A DNA stretch of 64,000 bases from Lenzites betulinus. Lineage: Eukaryota > Basidiomycota > Agaricomycetes > Polyporales > Polyporaceae. The first letter of the stretch is position 1. Each line of letters starts with the position of its first letter. Shown piece by piece: positions 22,456 through 32,855 of the stretch. The notes beneath the pieces were generated by a model. The model searched no databases, was not told the DNA's origin, and was given only the letters and a program-made list of their open reading frames with translations. The position numbers and the translations under genes are program-made. The stretch is from positions 124,001 through 188,000 of the forward strand of contig JABYQU010000028.1 of assembly GCA_022264855.1 (NCBI GenBank), written 5' to 3'.

Positions 22456-25344
22456 ATGTCGACGTTCAAATCGCCCATCCCTTACGTCGAGCCGCAAGAC
22501 AACCTCACCATCCCTCAATTCATATTTAGCGAGACATTCGCGCACCCAACAAAGACTCCGCACATCGGCAAGTTTCCTTGCATGATTGAAGAGGACACCG
22601 GACGGAGGGTGTACCTCTCGGAGGTGGGTAGTCAAGCTACTATGACATCAGACAGCGCTGTCACGACAGCTCGCACAGCTTCGTTACAGGTCGGACGCCC
22701 TTGCGAGAGCCTTCAATGCTCTATACAACATATGTGTGTATCTCGATTTCTGACTGAGCACCACGAGTCTTGCTCACCCCCCCGGACTGTCCAGGCGATG
22801 GGGACATTGGTTCGTGACTAGCGACCTCTGTGCTTTATAAGAGGCGGAAATATTTATCCTTGCTCAGTTTCTGTCTTCATTCCAAACCATGTCGGTAAGT
22901 ACAAGCTAATCCTGAAAATCTTTAACAGAGTGCTTACAACCTTTGCCTCACCAGACTACCCCACGTTGACTTGGGCGACGCATTCCCTTGGTGGCGTGGT
23001 GGCGTACGTACCAGTGCTATGGGCGGCGCGGAACGTGTCTGACATCAATATTGACAAATATACACAGAGCCCTGAGCGCCTCTCTGACCCTAGATGAACT
23101 CGGTAAGCGAACCACGCCGAAAGTTATCCGTGCACGAGTCGTACTAACGCAAATTTAGCCTACCAGCTCACCGTTGCTAGACCTTCGCTCCTTGTAGCCT
23201 ATGTCGAGAACCTGCCCACGGCCATTAAGGCTGCGAGCGCGGTCAAGCTGCCGCACTCGCGCATCATCGTGCTCGACGGCCACAAGTCTCAGGAGAAGCT
23301 GCCTTTCAAAACGGTCCAAGACCTCGTGGACGAAAAAAGCTTGCCTCCTTACGTGCCGTACACGTTTACAAAACCCAAACAGGCACGGGAGAAGGTCGCA
23401 TTCCTTTGCTTCTCGTCTGGGACGACCGGCAATCCGAAGGTGCGTGCAAGCGCGGTTTGGGGCTGACTTGAGGCTGCCCCGTACTAAACCTGGAGACGAT
23501 ATCTCGGCATGTAGGCGGTAGCTGTCTCGCACTACAACGTGATCAGCGACATATTACAGTTTTGCACCTCTGCGGGGGTGAACACGGATTATGCGCCTAT
23601 TGAGAAGCAGCGGTGGCGTCCTGGTGATGTTGTTTCCGGAGGTAGGTGTGTCCCCATTTTCTGGTAGGATCTGCGCTCACGAGCTCTTGTAGTGCTTCCT
23701 CTCAGCCGTAAGAACCTTTCCCGATCTTGTGGGATGACGCGCTGACGCTATAGTTTGAAGACATCTATGGGCTGGTAATGAACGTCAGTGCTGTTGGCGT
23801 TTGTATCATGTTAAGCCTTCACTGATACGTCATACAGTTGCATCTCATGGTCTACCTTTCCGTGCGTGGCTCGGGGTGGCAAATACTGCATTATAATCAC
23901 ACCTTTTTTTGATGCAGATGACTGTTGTAGTATCAGGCAAGTTCAACTATGAGCGTTTCCTCCAGAGCATCGATAGCTACCACATCACGCATCTCCTGTA
24001 CGCCCTTCATCCCTTCCCCAGTCATGGCGCATACGCTCATCGCTTCCGCTCTCAAGGCTCGTTCCACCTCAATCTCTTCTTCTGGTCAAGGTAACACTCG
24101 CAGGGCCCTTCTCATATTCCAGCGCAGCAGTCTTGACGCCTCCCTCAGCACCCTTTGACCAAGAAGTTCAAGCTCGCAAGCCTCCGCGTGATCATAGTGG
24201 CGGCGGCACCTTTGTCCGCTGAGCTGACCACGCAGCTGGTGACGGCGTTCCCGAAGCTGAGTATCGGTCAGGGCTATGGTACGCGCTACTTGCGTCGCTT
24301 TCCTACTCTGACTCGCGAGTGCTGACTGTATCTCCAATATTGTAGGCCTGACAGAAACCACTGCAGCGGCCACGGTGGTACGTCTAGAACGTGCCACTCC
24401 ACACTGAAGAGAGGACTGACGACGGGCCTGCAGTGTCCCATTTCGCAACACGTTGGTACACTGGGAAGTGCGGGGCAGCTCCTCCCCGGCACGATCGCGA
24501 AGGTCGTGAAGGCGGATGGCACCCTCGCCGGTGTGGGGGAGCCGGGAGAGCTGCTCCTCAAAGGCCCGCAGATTGCTCTCGGGTACTACAAGAATGAGGC
24601 TGCGTGCGTGATCCGGTTCGCTTGTCTCGTCCTGTGCTTGTACTGACAGTGGGTTTGCAGAACGAAAGATACCTTCGTCGACGGGTGAGTAGTCGAGGAG
24701 AATGATGCGTGAGTGGGAAGATCTCGTAATTGACGTCGGGCTAAGGTGGCTCAAGACCGGCGATGAGGTCATGTTCGCCGAGAACGGCGACATGTTCGTC
24801 ACGGACCGCATCAAGGTCAGCGTCTCCTACTCTCTTTGAAAGTTACCACTCAACCAATCGTCGCACCTTGCTTCCAAATGTCATCAGGAACTCATCAAGG
24901 TGAAGGGCAACCAAGTCGCCCCATCGGAGCTCGAGGGCCACCTCCTCGGCCATCCCGACGTCGCGGACGTCGCGGTCATCGGCATCCCCGACCTCTTCGC
25001 CGGGGAGGTGCCGCTCGCATACGTCGCCCTCAAGCCCGCTGTCGCTGCGGAAGTCGCGGCGAAGCCCGCGCTCGCGAACGAGGTCAAGGAGCGTCTCCAG
25101 AAGGTGGGTATCGCCTTTTAAAGCTGTCCGCCAGTCGCGCAACGCATGTACCCCAGAGGAGAGCTGACTGAGTTCCTGTTTCACCCCGCAGCACGTCTCG
25201 GCGACGAAGTCAAAGTTCAAGTGGCTCGCGGGCGGCGTCATCTTCATCGAGGCGATTCCCAAGAGCCCGAGCGGCAAGATCTTGCGCAGGGTGTTGCGGG
25301 ACAAGACCAAGGCGCTTGTGGCGAAGCCGTCTGCGAAGCTCTGA
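22456..25344 (+). CDS. AMP-forming acyl-CoA synthetase/ligase (4CL-like)
   Basis: Twenty exons join in frame to 575 residues. From 22456: ends at 22623, 22733, 22809, 22894, 23003, 23102, 23439, 23641, 23707, 23774, 23861, 23997, 24090, 24278, 24377, 24603, 24684, 24815, 25103 and 25344. Exon starts are 22670, 22795, 22868, 22955, 23068, 23159, 23515, 23693, 23761, 23838, 23918, 24057, 24149, 24346, 24434, 24661, 24746, 24888 and 25192. Signature blocks: [15 protein letters not shown] (AMP/P-loop), LPLSHIYGL, GYGLTETT, DGWLKTGDE, and [11 protein letters not shown] with the catalytic lysine. The enzyme adenylates a carboxylic acid and transfers it to CoA; 4-coumarate-like or medium-chain acids are the usual substrates. 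The last three residues AKL form a plausible PTS1, suggesting peroxisomes. Exons of 14-15 bases (22795, 23693, 23761) are easily missed. Confidence 0.9.
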
Positions 25345-25570
25345 ACGAGTGAACCTTCGAGGCCTGTCGCGGCTATGGGCCGTTTGCTGCTCCGAAATGT
25401 TAGACGGGTGGGATGCATATCATACATATAGGAACGATCTATTCGAGCAGGGTGGAGCTTATAGTTTAGAGAAACTATCCGCACACTAGCCACGCGATGT
25501 ATGTACGCGTTTGGATATAATACTACGTAGTTGCCACTCGGTTACAGTATGTCAACATATGCCACGAAGT
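25345..25570. other. Tail-to-tail spacer between ligase and GPI1
   Basis: These 226 bases must hold both 3' UTRs. No feature is seen. Confidence 0.35.
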
Positions 25571-28021
25571 CTACATGTTAGGTACACCGGGGTCGCTGTT
25601 CTGAACCTTGATGGGAATCATATTGTAGCGGATCGTGGAGCGGGGTATGGGAGTGATCAGACGTCCGGAGGCTAATTGGCGGAGCATGCGCAGCGGGTGG
25701 TAATGCGCCGCCAGACGGCCGACGAGGTGTGCTAAGCAAGTGTCAGCATCGAGGCTCTAGAGGTCGGACCGGCTGAATCATGGGCGTGAAATGTTCGTAC
25801 CATAGTGTCTGAAGATGGACGACAGAGGGGCGGTTTGGCTCTGTATAACCGTGAATTGGGTCAGTAACATCGACGTGCGCACAAACGCGGTATACTGGGG
25901 CTCACGGTGAGGACGAGAGGCCCTGCGCGGGATCGTTGTATACACACGCCACCTACAGTGAGAATACAATGAAAATTGGTTTTTTTAGGGATAACAAGGT
26001 ACCACCTACCCGGGAGGCGAAGAGGGTCCTTGACGCGGAGCAGTAGCGCAAAGAGCGGGAAGTGGTTGAGAAGTGCGGTCACAGTGTCGAAGATGGCATG
26101 AATCATCATGATTGCAAGGCGTGCCTGACCGGTCGCGTAAGTCTAGTTAAGTTGATATGAAGGGGAGTCGGACATATACTCACGGTGGCAAACAAGGCAT
26201 AGTACGTCAGCACAGTAGGGTATAGAAAGGCGAGTAGAGTGAACAGAATGGTCCCGAGAAGGAGCTGGTCTAGATCGTAGTCCCAGCTATCGATGCGATT
26301 CCGTAGAACATTGTGTCGTTTGCCTTTGGGGTACTGCTCAGCCGATCTCCAGTAAGTATATTGTGTGAAACATACCTCGGAAGAGGTTCCACAACGAGCC
26401 TGCGAGACTCAGCTGGTGGCTGAACACAGTGGCAGAGATGTAGTAGCACGCATACAGGTGCAAAGTCAGCACGCTCAACGCATCCGACAGCAAAGAGACG
26501 ATCATAGTCATGCCGCAGCACCCGCTGACACCGATGAGCCAGACGAACGCAGGAAAGTACGGCGCGACTCGCGCAAGCAGCCCTGAGCGAATAACATCAT
26601 GTTCAACGACCAACATCACGTTTGAAATATGCTTGGCTTACATCCCCATGCAGACACCACGCCAACGAGCGTGTGACAATAGAATTGGCTGAGCTCGGTG
26701 TTGAGTTTCAGTCCCGCCGGCCAGCTGTTCAACCACAACAACGCAAGCTCCATGCGTGCAACTAGATTATTCTTCAGTTCCGTTATTAGCGATATCACAG
26801 TCATAAGCTCGAACGGACAGAATCTATTCACCTGCAAGACATCGTCCAGTATTCGTGCCAAGACATGCTGGTTTTCGCATAAGAAAGAGCCGAAGGCGAC
26901 GCCAATGATTACATCGTTCAAGATGAGCCACACGCAGTTATGGAACCTGAGTCGATAGTTTAATGACACGGATTGGGGGAGTCGATGAGGTAACATACTT
27001 GATGTATCTGGATATGGACACCACCGTGCGTGCTTTGTTGTGGTATACTTGTGGAAGTTCGCCTACAACATAGGCACCTTGCTCTAGCCTGACATCAAGC
27101 TGGTCCACTACGATTAATTAGTACGGAAGACGATGGCATGGAATATGTACAAACCAGTGGTCGATATGTTTCTGAGTGAAAGGAACTTCTGGAGAAGGTG
27201 CCACGCATTTGAAAGCTGTGGTACTGCCGCGTATGGTCTACGGTGGCTTTCTCGAGAGGCAAAGGGTTCGGCATTCGCAGCCAAGCCCACAGGCCTCAGC
27301 CGTTCTTGGACGATATCCGCGAACAGTTGTGCGAAGTTGATCTAGAAGGTAAGAATCAGACAAATTTCGAGGACACGCTCTGACAGTTTGTTCACCTGGA
27401 GAAGAACTTCATCGTCCAACGTACTGTTATGAGGCGACGCCGAGCGAGTGAAATCCGCCTCTAGGGCGGCAGTCGCATTCTTCACAGCTATCGGCAGCTG
27501 CGCCTTCGCCACCTCCTGTGAGGGTAGTATGTCGAGCTCACTGAAGTCAAAGGTGTAGGATCGCATCGACTGACGCCTGTGACGTTGATATAATATGAGC
27601 TCGAATTCAGCTGGAGTGCTCAAGGTTAAGTGGTATGCATCATCAACTGAAGCGACATATGCATACATTCGCCAGGCAAAGCACCATTCAATCGGAGCTT
27701 TGGGTGCCTTTCAGTGGAAGCGGCGGCCTCATAGTAGCCAAGTACAGCGGGGCTTCGCGAAAGCAACTTCTGAATCTGGGCCCAGTGTGGCTGAGCGATA
27801 GCAGAAGCTATGGCATCCCTGCATCGCTGCTCATGAACTGCTCGGTCCTGTCGAGGCCAAATATGATCACTTGGTTGCGCATCCTCCTATAGGTATATAC
27901 GCACGGATTCCTGTAGGAGCGGCAATACGCCAATCACGACAAGCAACGGCTGTCTCCAGCCAAAACAAATTCCTTCACTATGAGGCGGGAGGTCCGAAGG
28001 CCAGAAGACTATGCGATTCAT
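25571..28021 (-). CDS. GPI1: GPI1/PIG-Q subunit of GPI-N-acetylglucosaminyltransferase
   Basis: A multi-exon gene starting at 28021 ([12 protein letters not shown]) and ending at 25571. The first exons are 28021-27905, 27847-27667, 27610-27396, 27341-27155 and 27107-26999. The family blocks appear in order: [10 protein letters not shown] at the N-terminus, then [85 protein letters not shown], and near the end [18 protein letters not shown] and [11 protein letters not shown]. Several are membrane spans. Gpi1 stabilises the ER complex that makes GlcNAc-PI, the first step of GPI anchors, which the Kre9-like and alginate-lyase-fold proteins here would need. In-frame stops near 27342 and 27890 fall within 54- and 57-base introns, so the gene appears intact. 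Confidence 0.9.
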
Positions 28022-31000
28022 CGTGTCATTGGTATCACAGCTCAGCTAGAAGCCTACCATCAGCCTATACCTCTATATTCTCGGCGAGGACGCACCATAT
28101 ATCGGCTGGCTATTCGAAAATGTGGCCGTCACGTCGGTGGTGGGTACGTTGAAGGCGCACAAGTACTCACTCATGAGTTCGAAGTCGGCCCTCACGGTTG
28201 CCGCGCAGTGGCGGTTCACATTACTTAAGTACTGTTAGTAACAAGGCTACAATACTGGTACCAGGCGATCACTAGGACACTTTATTCATGGGCGCTTCAA
28301 CAAGCCATTCGCGCGTGCTCACTGAGCGCTCAAGTGCTCCATGTCAAGTTCGTTCATGTTCATTGTTCACAACACACTGACTTCCCGCTTCTCTATCTCC
28401 TCGCAGTGCTTATTGAAGTGGATCAGGTATGATTGCCTTCAGAACCTACATTTGTAACTGACATGTCGCTCTTTCTACATGTTCCAGGTCTGTTACAGAG
28501 ACCTTAACTCACAGAGTTGGGTTGGACATACATTTTCGTATCGCTTGTTCGTGACTCGAGAAACTATTCAGTCGTATGTCTCTTATTGTCTCCATACTGA
28601 TATCTATTTTGAACATCTACTTGGACAATGTCCAAGACATCGCAGCTGATCTGACCTATAGCACAATCCTGTCTTTCGGATTGCAGACGCCCTTCCCTGC
28701 CGTTCCTCAACTCCTCGTTGATTGTCTCTTTACGAGTCGAGGAGAGCTGGTTATTCAGGCGCTTTGAATGTGACTGCAACTTTTTACGATAGCTAATCAT
28801 AGTACCGCGCACGAAGCTAATGGCGACGCGTCCCGAAAGCTTCCCATCCGTCATTCACGTAACATGCATCGCATCTTTTGCCGCAGCAGTTGCACCTCTT
28901 TGTGAATCCCATACCGGAGCCGAGTCGGCGCCCGCCACGACTCATAGGCCGTTCTAGCAGTCTACCATTCTGGCACTGGCGAATCGCCAGGCAAACATAG
29001 ACCCGCTCCCCTTGTCCCCAAGAAAAGCAGCGAATACGAGTACACCGACACGGTTCGACCCTGGGTGCGGACTTTGTGCTGACTACACTTGTCATGGAGA
29101 CAGCCTCGCGCGAGTCGGAACCCCGGGCCCCTCATCTCTCTCCAAGATACCACCAAGACGGTATGAGAGTTGTCCAGCGGTCCTCCCTGGAAACCCCCCT
29201 TGCTGCGCTAGCGAACACAGCGACATTTCCTCCGAGCGCGTCTCCCCTATGGGCCAAGCGGCCTTACGATGTGCCAATCCATTCTGCGGACGGGAGACAT
29301 TCGCATCACGATCATATAGGAACTTCTCACTATCTCTGTCTTTGGCTCACAGAGTAAACTGATCTCAGTCGTAGGGCAAAGCGTTTGTAGTGAACGCTGG
29401 CCAACGGCAATCGCTGTCGGTGGGAGCCTTACCAGTACTATGGCTAGAACGGAGCCTCGGGTTCGGCTGATTTGCCTCACATGAACGCGGAGCTCGATAC
29501 GCAGTGGTATCCTGGGATCGCGCGAATGTCGCTTGACCTGGGATCGCGGCGACCATCGCTCAAATCCGTCGCTCGGGCCTCTCTAGAGACACGTCCAGTC
29601 CAATGTCTGTCATTCTATGCCGATATTGCTCCGAAGTTCTATGTGCCCTCTGTGCTGGTGAGTAATCAGATAAGATACCCCAGGCCCTGACGATGTTCAC
29701 TCCGCAAGTCTAGTCCTGGATGTCGTACCAATTATAGTGCTCGCCGATGTACTGAACTCTGCGCTATCTTCAGCGTGTTAAGATCCTAGCCGTTGTTAGC
29801 GCGGTGCGCGCACTGGCTAAATTGGACGACTGGCATGGAAGGTGAGTGAAAATTTGCAAGGAGACGCAGCATGCGGTTCCTAGTACACACGTGTATACAG
29901 CAATCGCTCAATTGCCCGCGACTCGGGCAGAGCGGGGTACATTCTAGGCTTTGACAGGTTCTTCTTCGCACAGAATATTTCTGGGAGCCTTAATGTCTTC
30001 AGCCTCAGCGACATCGATTCCCAAGCCACTTCGGGGGAGCTCGACCATTGATGACACACACGTGTATCGACCATAGTTGTCAACAAAAGGACAGGTCTGG
30101 CGCCTCAGGCCTCAAGATTGGCATTCGCTAATAAACTATGTTGGTTTCAAGCATGGTGTTCTTCAATTGTGTCATTCTCCGTTGACTGTCTTCAGCGGCG
30201 CCACGCCAATTCTGTGCGGACGCGGGTGTTATCATCGCCGAAGGAACCACTAGCCCGGTAGCTACTATTCATGGGCACGGTGCATCACCCCATGCTTCTT
30301 TGAATGCCGCACCGAGCTGTTGTGTCTCGGTCCAACTACTCCTCAGGTATGCTCCCATGGACAAGGTGCTGTCATCTCGAGATTACCGTATGCTGGGGTG
30401 GACGGTCGAGCTTTAGAAGCTCTCATCTACTGGCACGCAGCAATTATGGTCCTGACTGAACAACTTCTACGTCTTCGTAACCTGAGGTTTAGCGGCGGCA
30501 CAGCATGGTGTGGTGATCAGGAAGGTGAGTCTGTCCCTACGTATCAGATTAACGTCTCATTGAACCAAAATACTTGCCAGGCATGAATAGCTCGGATGTG
30601 TGTCCACAGAAGACCGGTGTTGACACCTACGTGTCGGCTACGAACCTTCCTGTCATGGACCCGTGAGCGTTCCCCTTTGCCGGCTGTCGATCGTACATTG
30701 AGTAGGTACCACGACCGCCATGCGCGCGCAGGCGACCACCAAAGATGAACAGCTAGCGGCGCCCACATTTAGGACCGAGACTCGCGCGCTCGTGAGTCTT
30801 TCCCCATCCCATGAGTGCGTCGTTGGTTTTGGATCGACACCTCGCCGTGGTGGGTCTTCCGGCGGGTGTACGGCACAAGCGACTGGCCGTAGTAACCACC
30901 AGAAAGCTTTTTCTGTGTCGCTCCCAATGGAGTGGTATGTAACATGCCAAACCTCCAATATTGGTGACCGCTACGCGCCCTTAAATACGGACGAGCAGCT

Positions 31001-31071
31001 GTGTGAGGCCCCCCATCACCAATCCAACGTCCTTTCCACTCATCTCTCCTCACCAGCCCCAAATCACAGCT
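28022..31071. other. Gene-poor 3-kb region
   Basis: I find no family-level similarity in either strand. ORFs are short (under about 120 codons), and composition is mixed, AT-rich to about 28.7 kb and again near 30 kb. The motif ACACACGTGTAT occurs at about 29884 and again at about 30057, 170 bases apart. The part nearest 28022 should be the GPI1 promoter, and CCCTTAAATACGG near 30980 is a TATA-like candidate for the secreted protein downstream. It could be old transposon sequence, a non-coding RNA or nothing. Confidence 0.4.
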
Positions 31072-31690
31072 ATGTTCTCCAATAGCCTCATCGCTACGGT
31101 CGCGCTTTGCCTCGGCCTCGCCAACGCGCATGCGATTATTACCCCAGCCCTCGGCGTCACCGGCGCCGCTGTGCGTGCGGACGTCCAGCGCCCCTCTGCA
31201 TCCAGCGAGTGCGGAACCGTCAACATCGCCCAAAGCCTCGACAGCTCGCCGTTCACCATCGCTGACCCGGCGACCGGCATCTTCAACGCCAACATCACGG
31301 ACTTTAACGGGTTCGTACCTCAGCATGCCCGTGCCGCTATGCGTGATCTGTGTCCAATGCATGTTGCTTTCACAGCGGTGTCGACGGATCGCGCCAAATC
31401 GATACTGCGCTCGTTAGCGATAATGCGCAGGGGAATTTCACCGAGGCTCCCAAAGCTACTGTCCTCACGAACGGCGATTTGGTCAGACATCCTACCCCGT
31501 GTTAGCAGCCGGAATTCTTTGCTGACCGTCTGCTCAGAGCCCGACCGTCGTGGGCTCCCAACCGCTGGTCGTGCAGCTGCCGGCGGGCACCGTGTGCAGC
31601 GGTGGCGCTACCGCTGACAAGTGCCTTGTTTCCTTCACCACTGCGGGGGGCTTCGGAAACTGCGTGGTCGTGCAGTTGGCCTCTTCTTAA
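31072..31690 (+). CDS. Small secreted protein (GEgh16-like)
   Basis: Three exons (31072-31310, 31376-31481, 31538-31690) join in frame to 165 residues. Residues 1-20 (MFSNSLIATVALCLGLANAH) are a clear signal peptide. The mature chain starts AIITPALGVTG and continues DVQRPSASSECGTVNIAQ, GVDGSRQIDTALVSDNAQG, and LVVQLPAGTVCSGG with KCLVSFTTAGGFGNCVVVQ. This pattern is shared by a family of small Agaricomycete secreted proteins distantly like the Gas1/GEgh16 proteins of appressoria in plant pathogens. The even Cys count suggests disulfides. The function in saprotrophs is unknown and a virulence role cannot be inferred. The gene stands alone in a gene-poor stretch. Confidence 0.85.
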
Positions 31691-32855
31691 GCAGGTTGAT
31701 ATTCAGATAGAGTATCAACGTACGTTTCAGAATTGCGGCATTAAATCTGATAGCTGCAGCTAACGAGCCACATCCACAGGTTCCACAGAGAGCGGGCGTT
31801 TTTATGAAGTTGCGTGATATAGGACGTGGCCTCTCTCCTAGTCAGAGGGACTGCGATGTTTTCCTGGGATGTACTACTAGCGTTGACAATCAACTATGGG
31901 TTTAAGGTTCCTTGCGGCTCGCTGAGATTCCAAGGCATTGGGCTCAAGGTCATTGTCCGCCACCGCTTGAGTAGCAACGTACGCGGATACCTAGCCGTCT
32001 ACACACCAACGACTGCTCATGGCAGGAATCGTCTCAACGACTTCATGCAAGATTGATTACCTTGGGTCCTTGACATACACCCAGCACCGTCTGCTTCACT
32101 TAACACTTACACCTACCAATCAGCAAGCCTCTCCCAGCTCGACAGAAGCCACAATCAAGCTATAATCCCCCAGCAGTCTAATCATTGACCAGCGGGCGGG
32201 TATCTACACCGCGTAGTACACCAACCAGGGAGAGACAAAAGGGGGTACAGATACACCGTAACAGAATCCAGGAGTCAGATATGAGGTGAGGGGTAGGGGA
32301 AGCATAGGCGGTGGTAGAATAGAAGACAAGGACCGCGCGCGGGGAGGCGTGGCGGGATCTATAGTAGTGGGGTACATCGCAGACAGATCGGACTCTCCGG
32401 TGAACGAATGTGAGCTCGAAAGGGCAGGGAGATGTGGTGCGCGGGGGCGTGGATCTAACGCGTCACTCAGGAAGGGGCGGGTGGAAGTATGAAAGAAGAA
32501 AGATGGACGCAGACGCGCTGGCACGCCGGAGGAGTGGTTTTGTGCAGGCCTACCTGCGGGATAGTTCGAGGGAGGATGATGCATGGGTCATGATACGCGT
32601 GACGAGAGCAGTGCGCGCGAGGGAGGGGAGCAGCGAGAGAGTGAGATGAGACAGAAGAGTGAGAGACGGAGAGAGGAGGGGAAAGGAGTGAAGTAGAGTG
32701 AAAAACCCAAATCGACTCGCAGAGCAAAGCAAAAACAGAGCAGGGCATGAGGGCAGGGCATAGTACTGGCACAAGCACAGAGATGGATATAAAGAGATAG
32801 AGTGATGAGCGAATATAGAGTGATAAATATCCCGTACAAAAACCCAACCGGCCAA
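31691..32855. other. Spacer with purine-rich tract downstream of two genes
   Basis: From about 32560 to 32720 the plus strand is almost pure A/G (GAGAGAGTGAGATGAGACAG), so the complementary strand, which is the 3' UTR of the transcription factor, is a long C/T tract. No gene is supported. Confidence 0.4.

Noticed and set aside
24091..24148. Apparent disruption of the acyl-CoA ligase around the HLL...VPPQ region
   Set aside because: A 34-base exon (24057-24090) flanked by two introns restores the expected motif in frame.
27342..27905. In-frame stop codons within GPI1
   Set aside because: Both fall inside introns of 54 and 57 bases with normal splice signals, and the exon phases agree, so no pseudogene is called.
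29040..29075. GGTTCGACCC string resembling a tRNA T-arm
   Set aside because: The flanking bases do not pair as a T-stem and no acceptor or anticodon stem can be built. No tRNA is called anywhere in the window.
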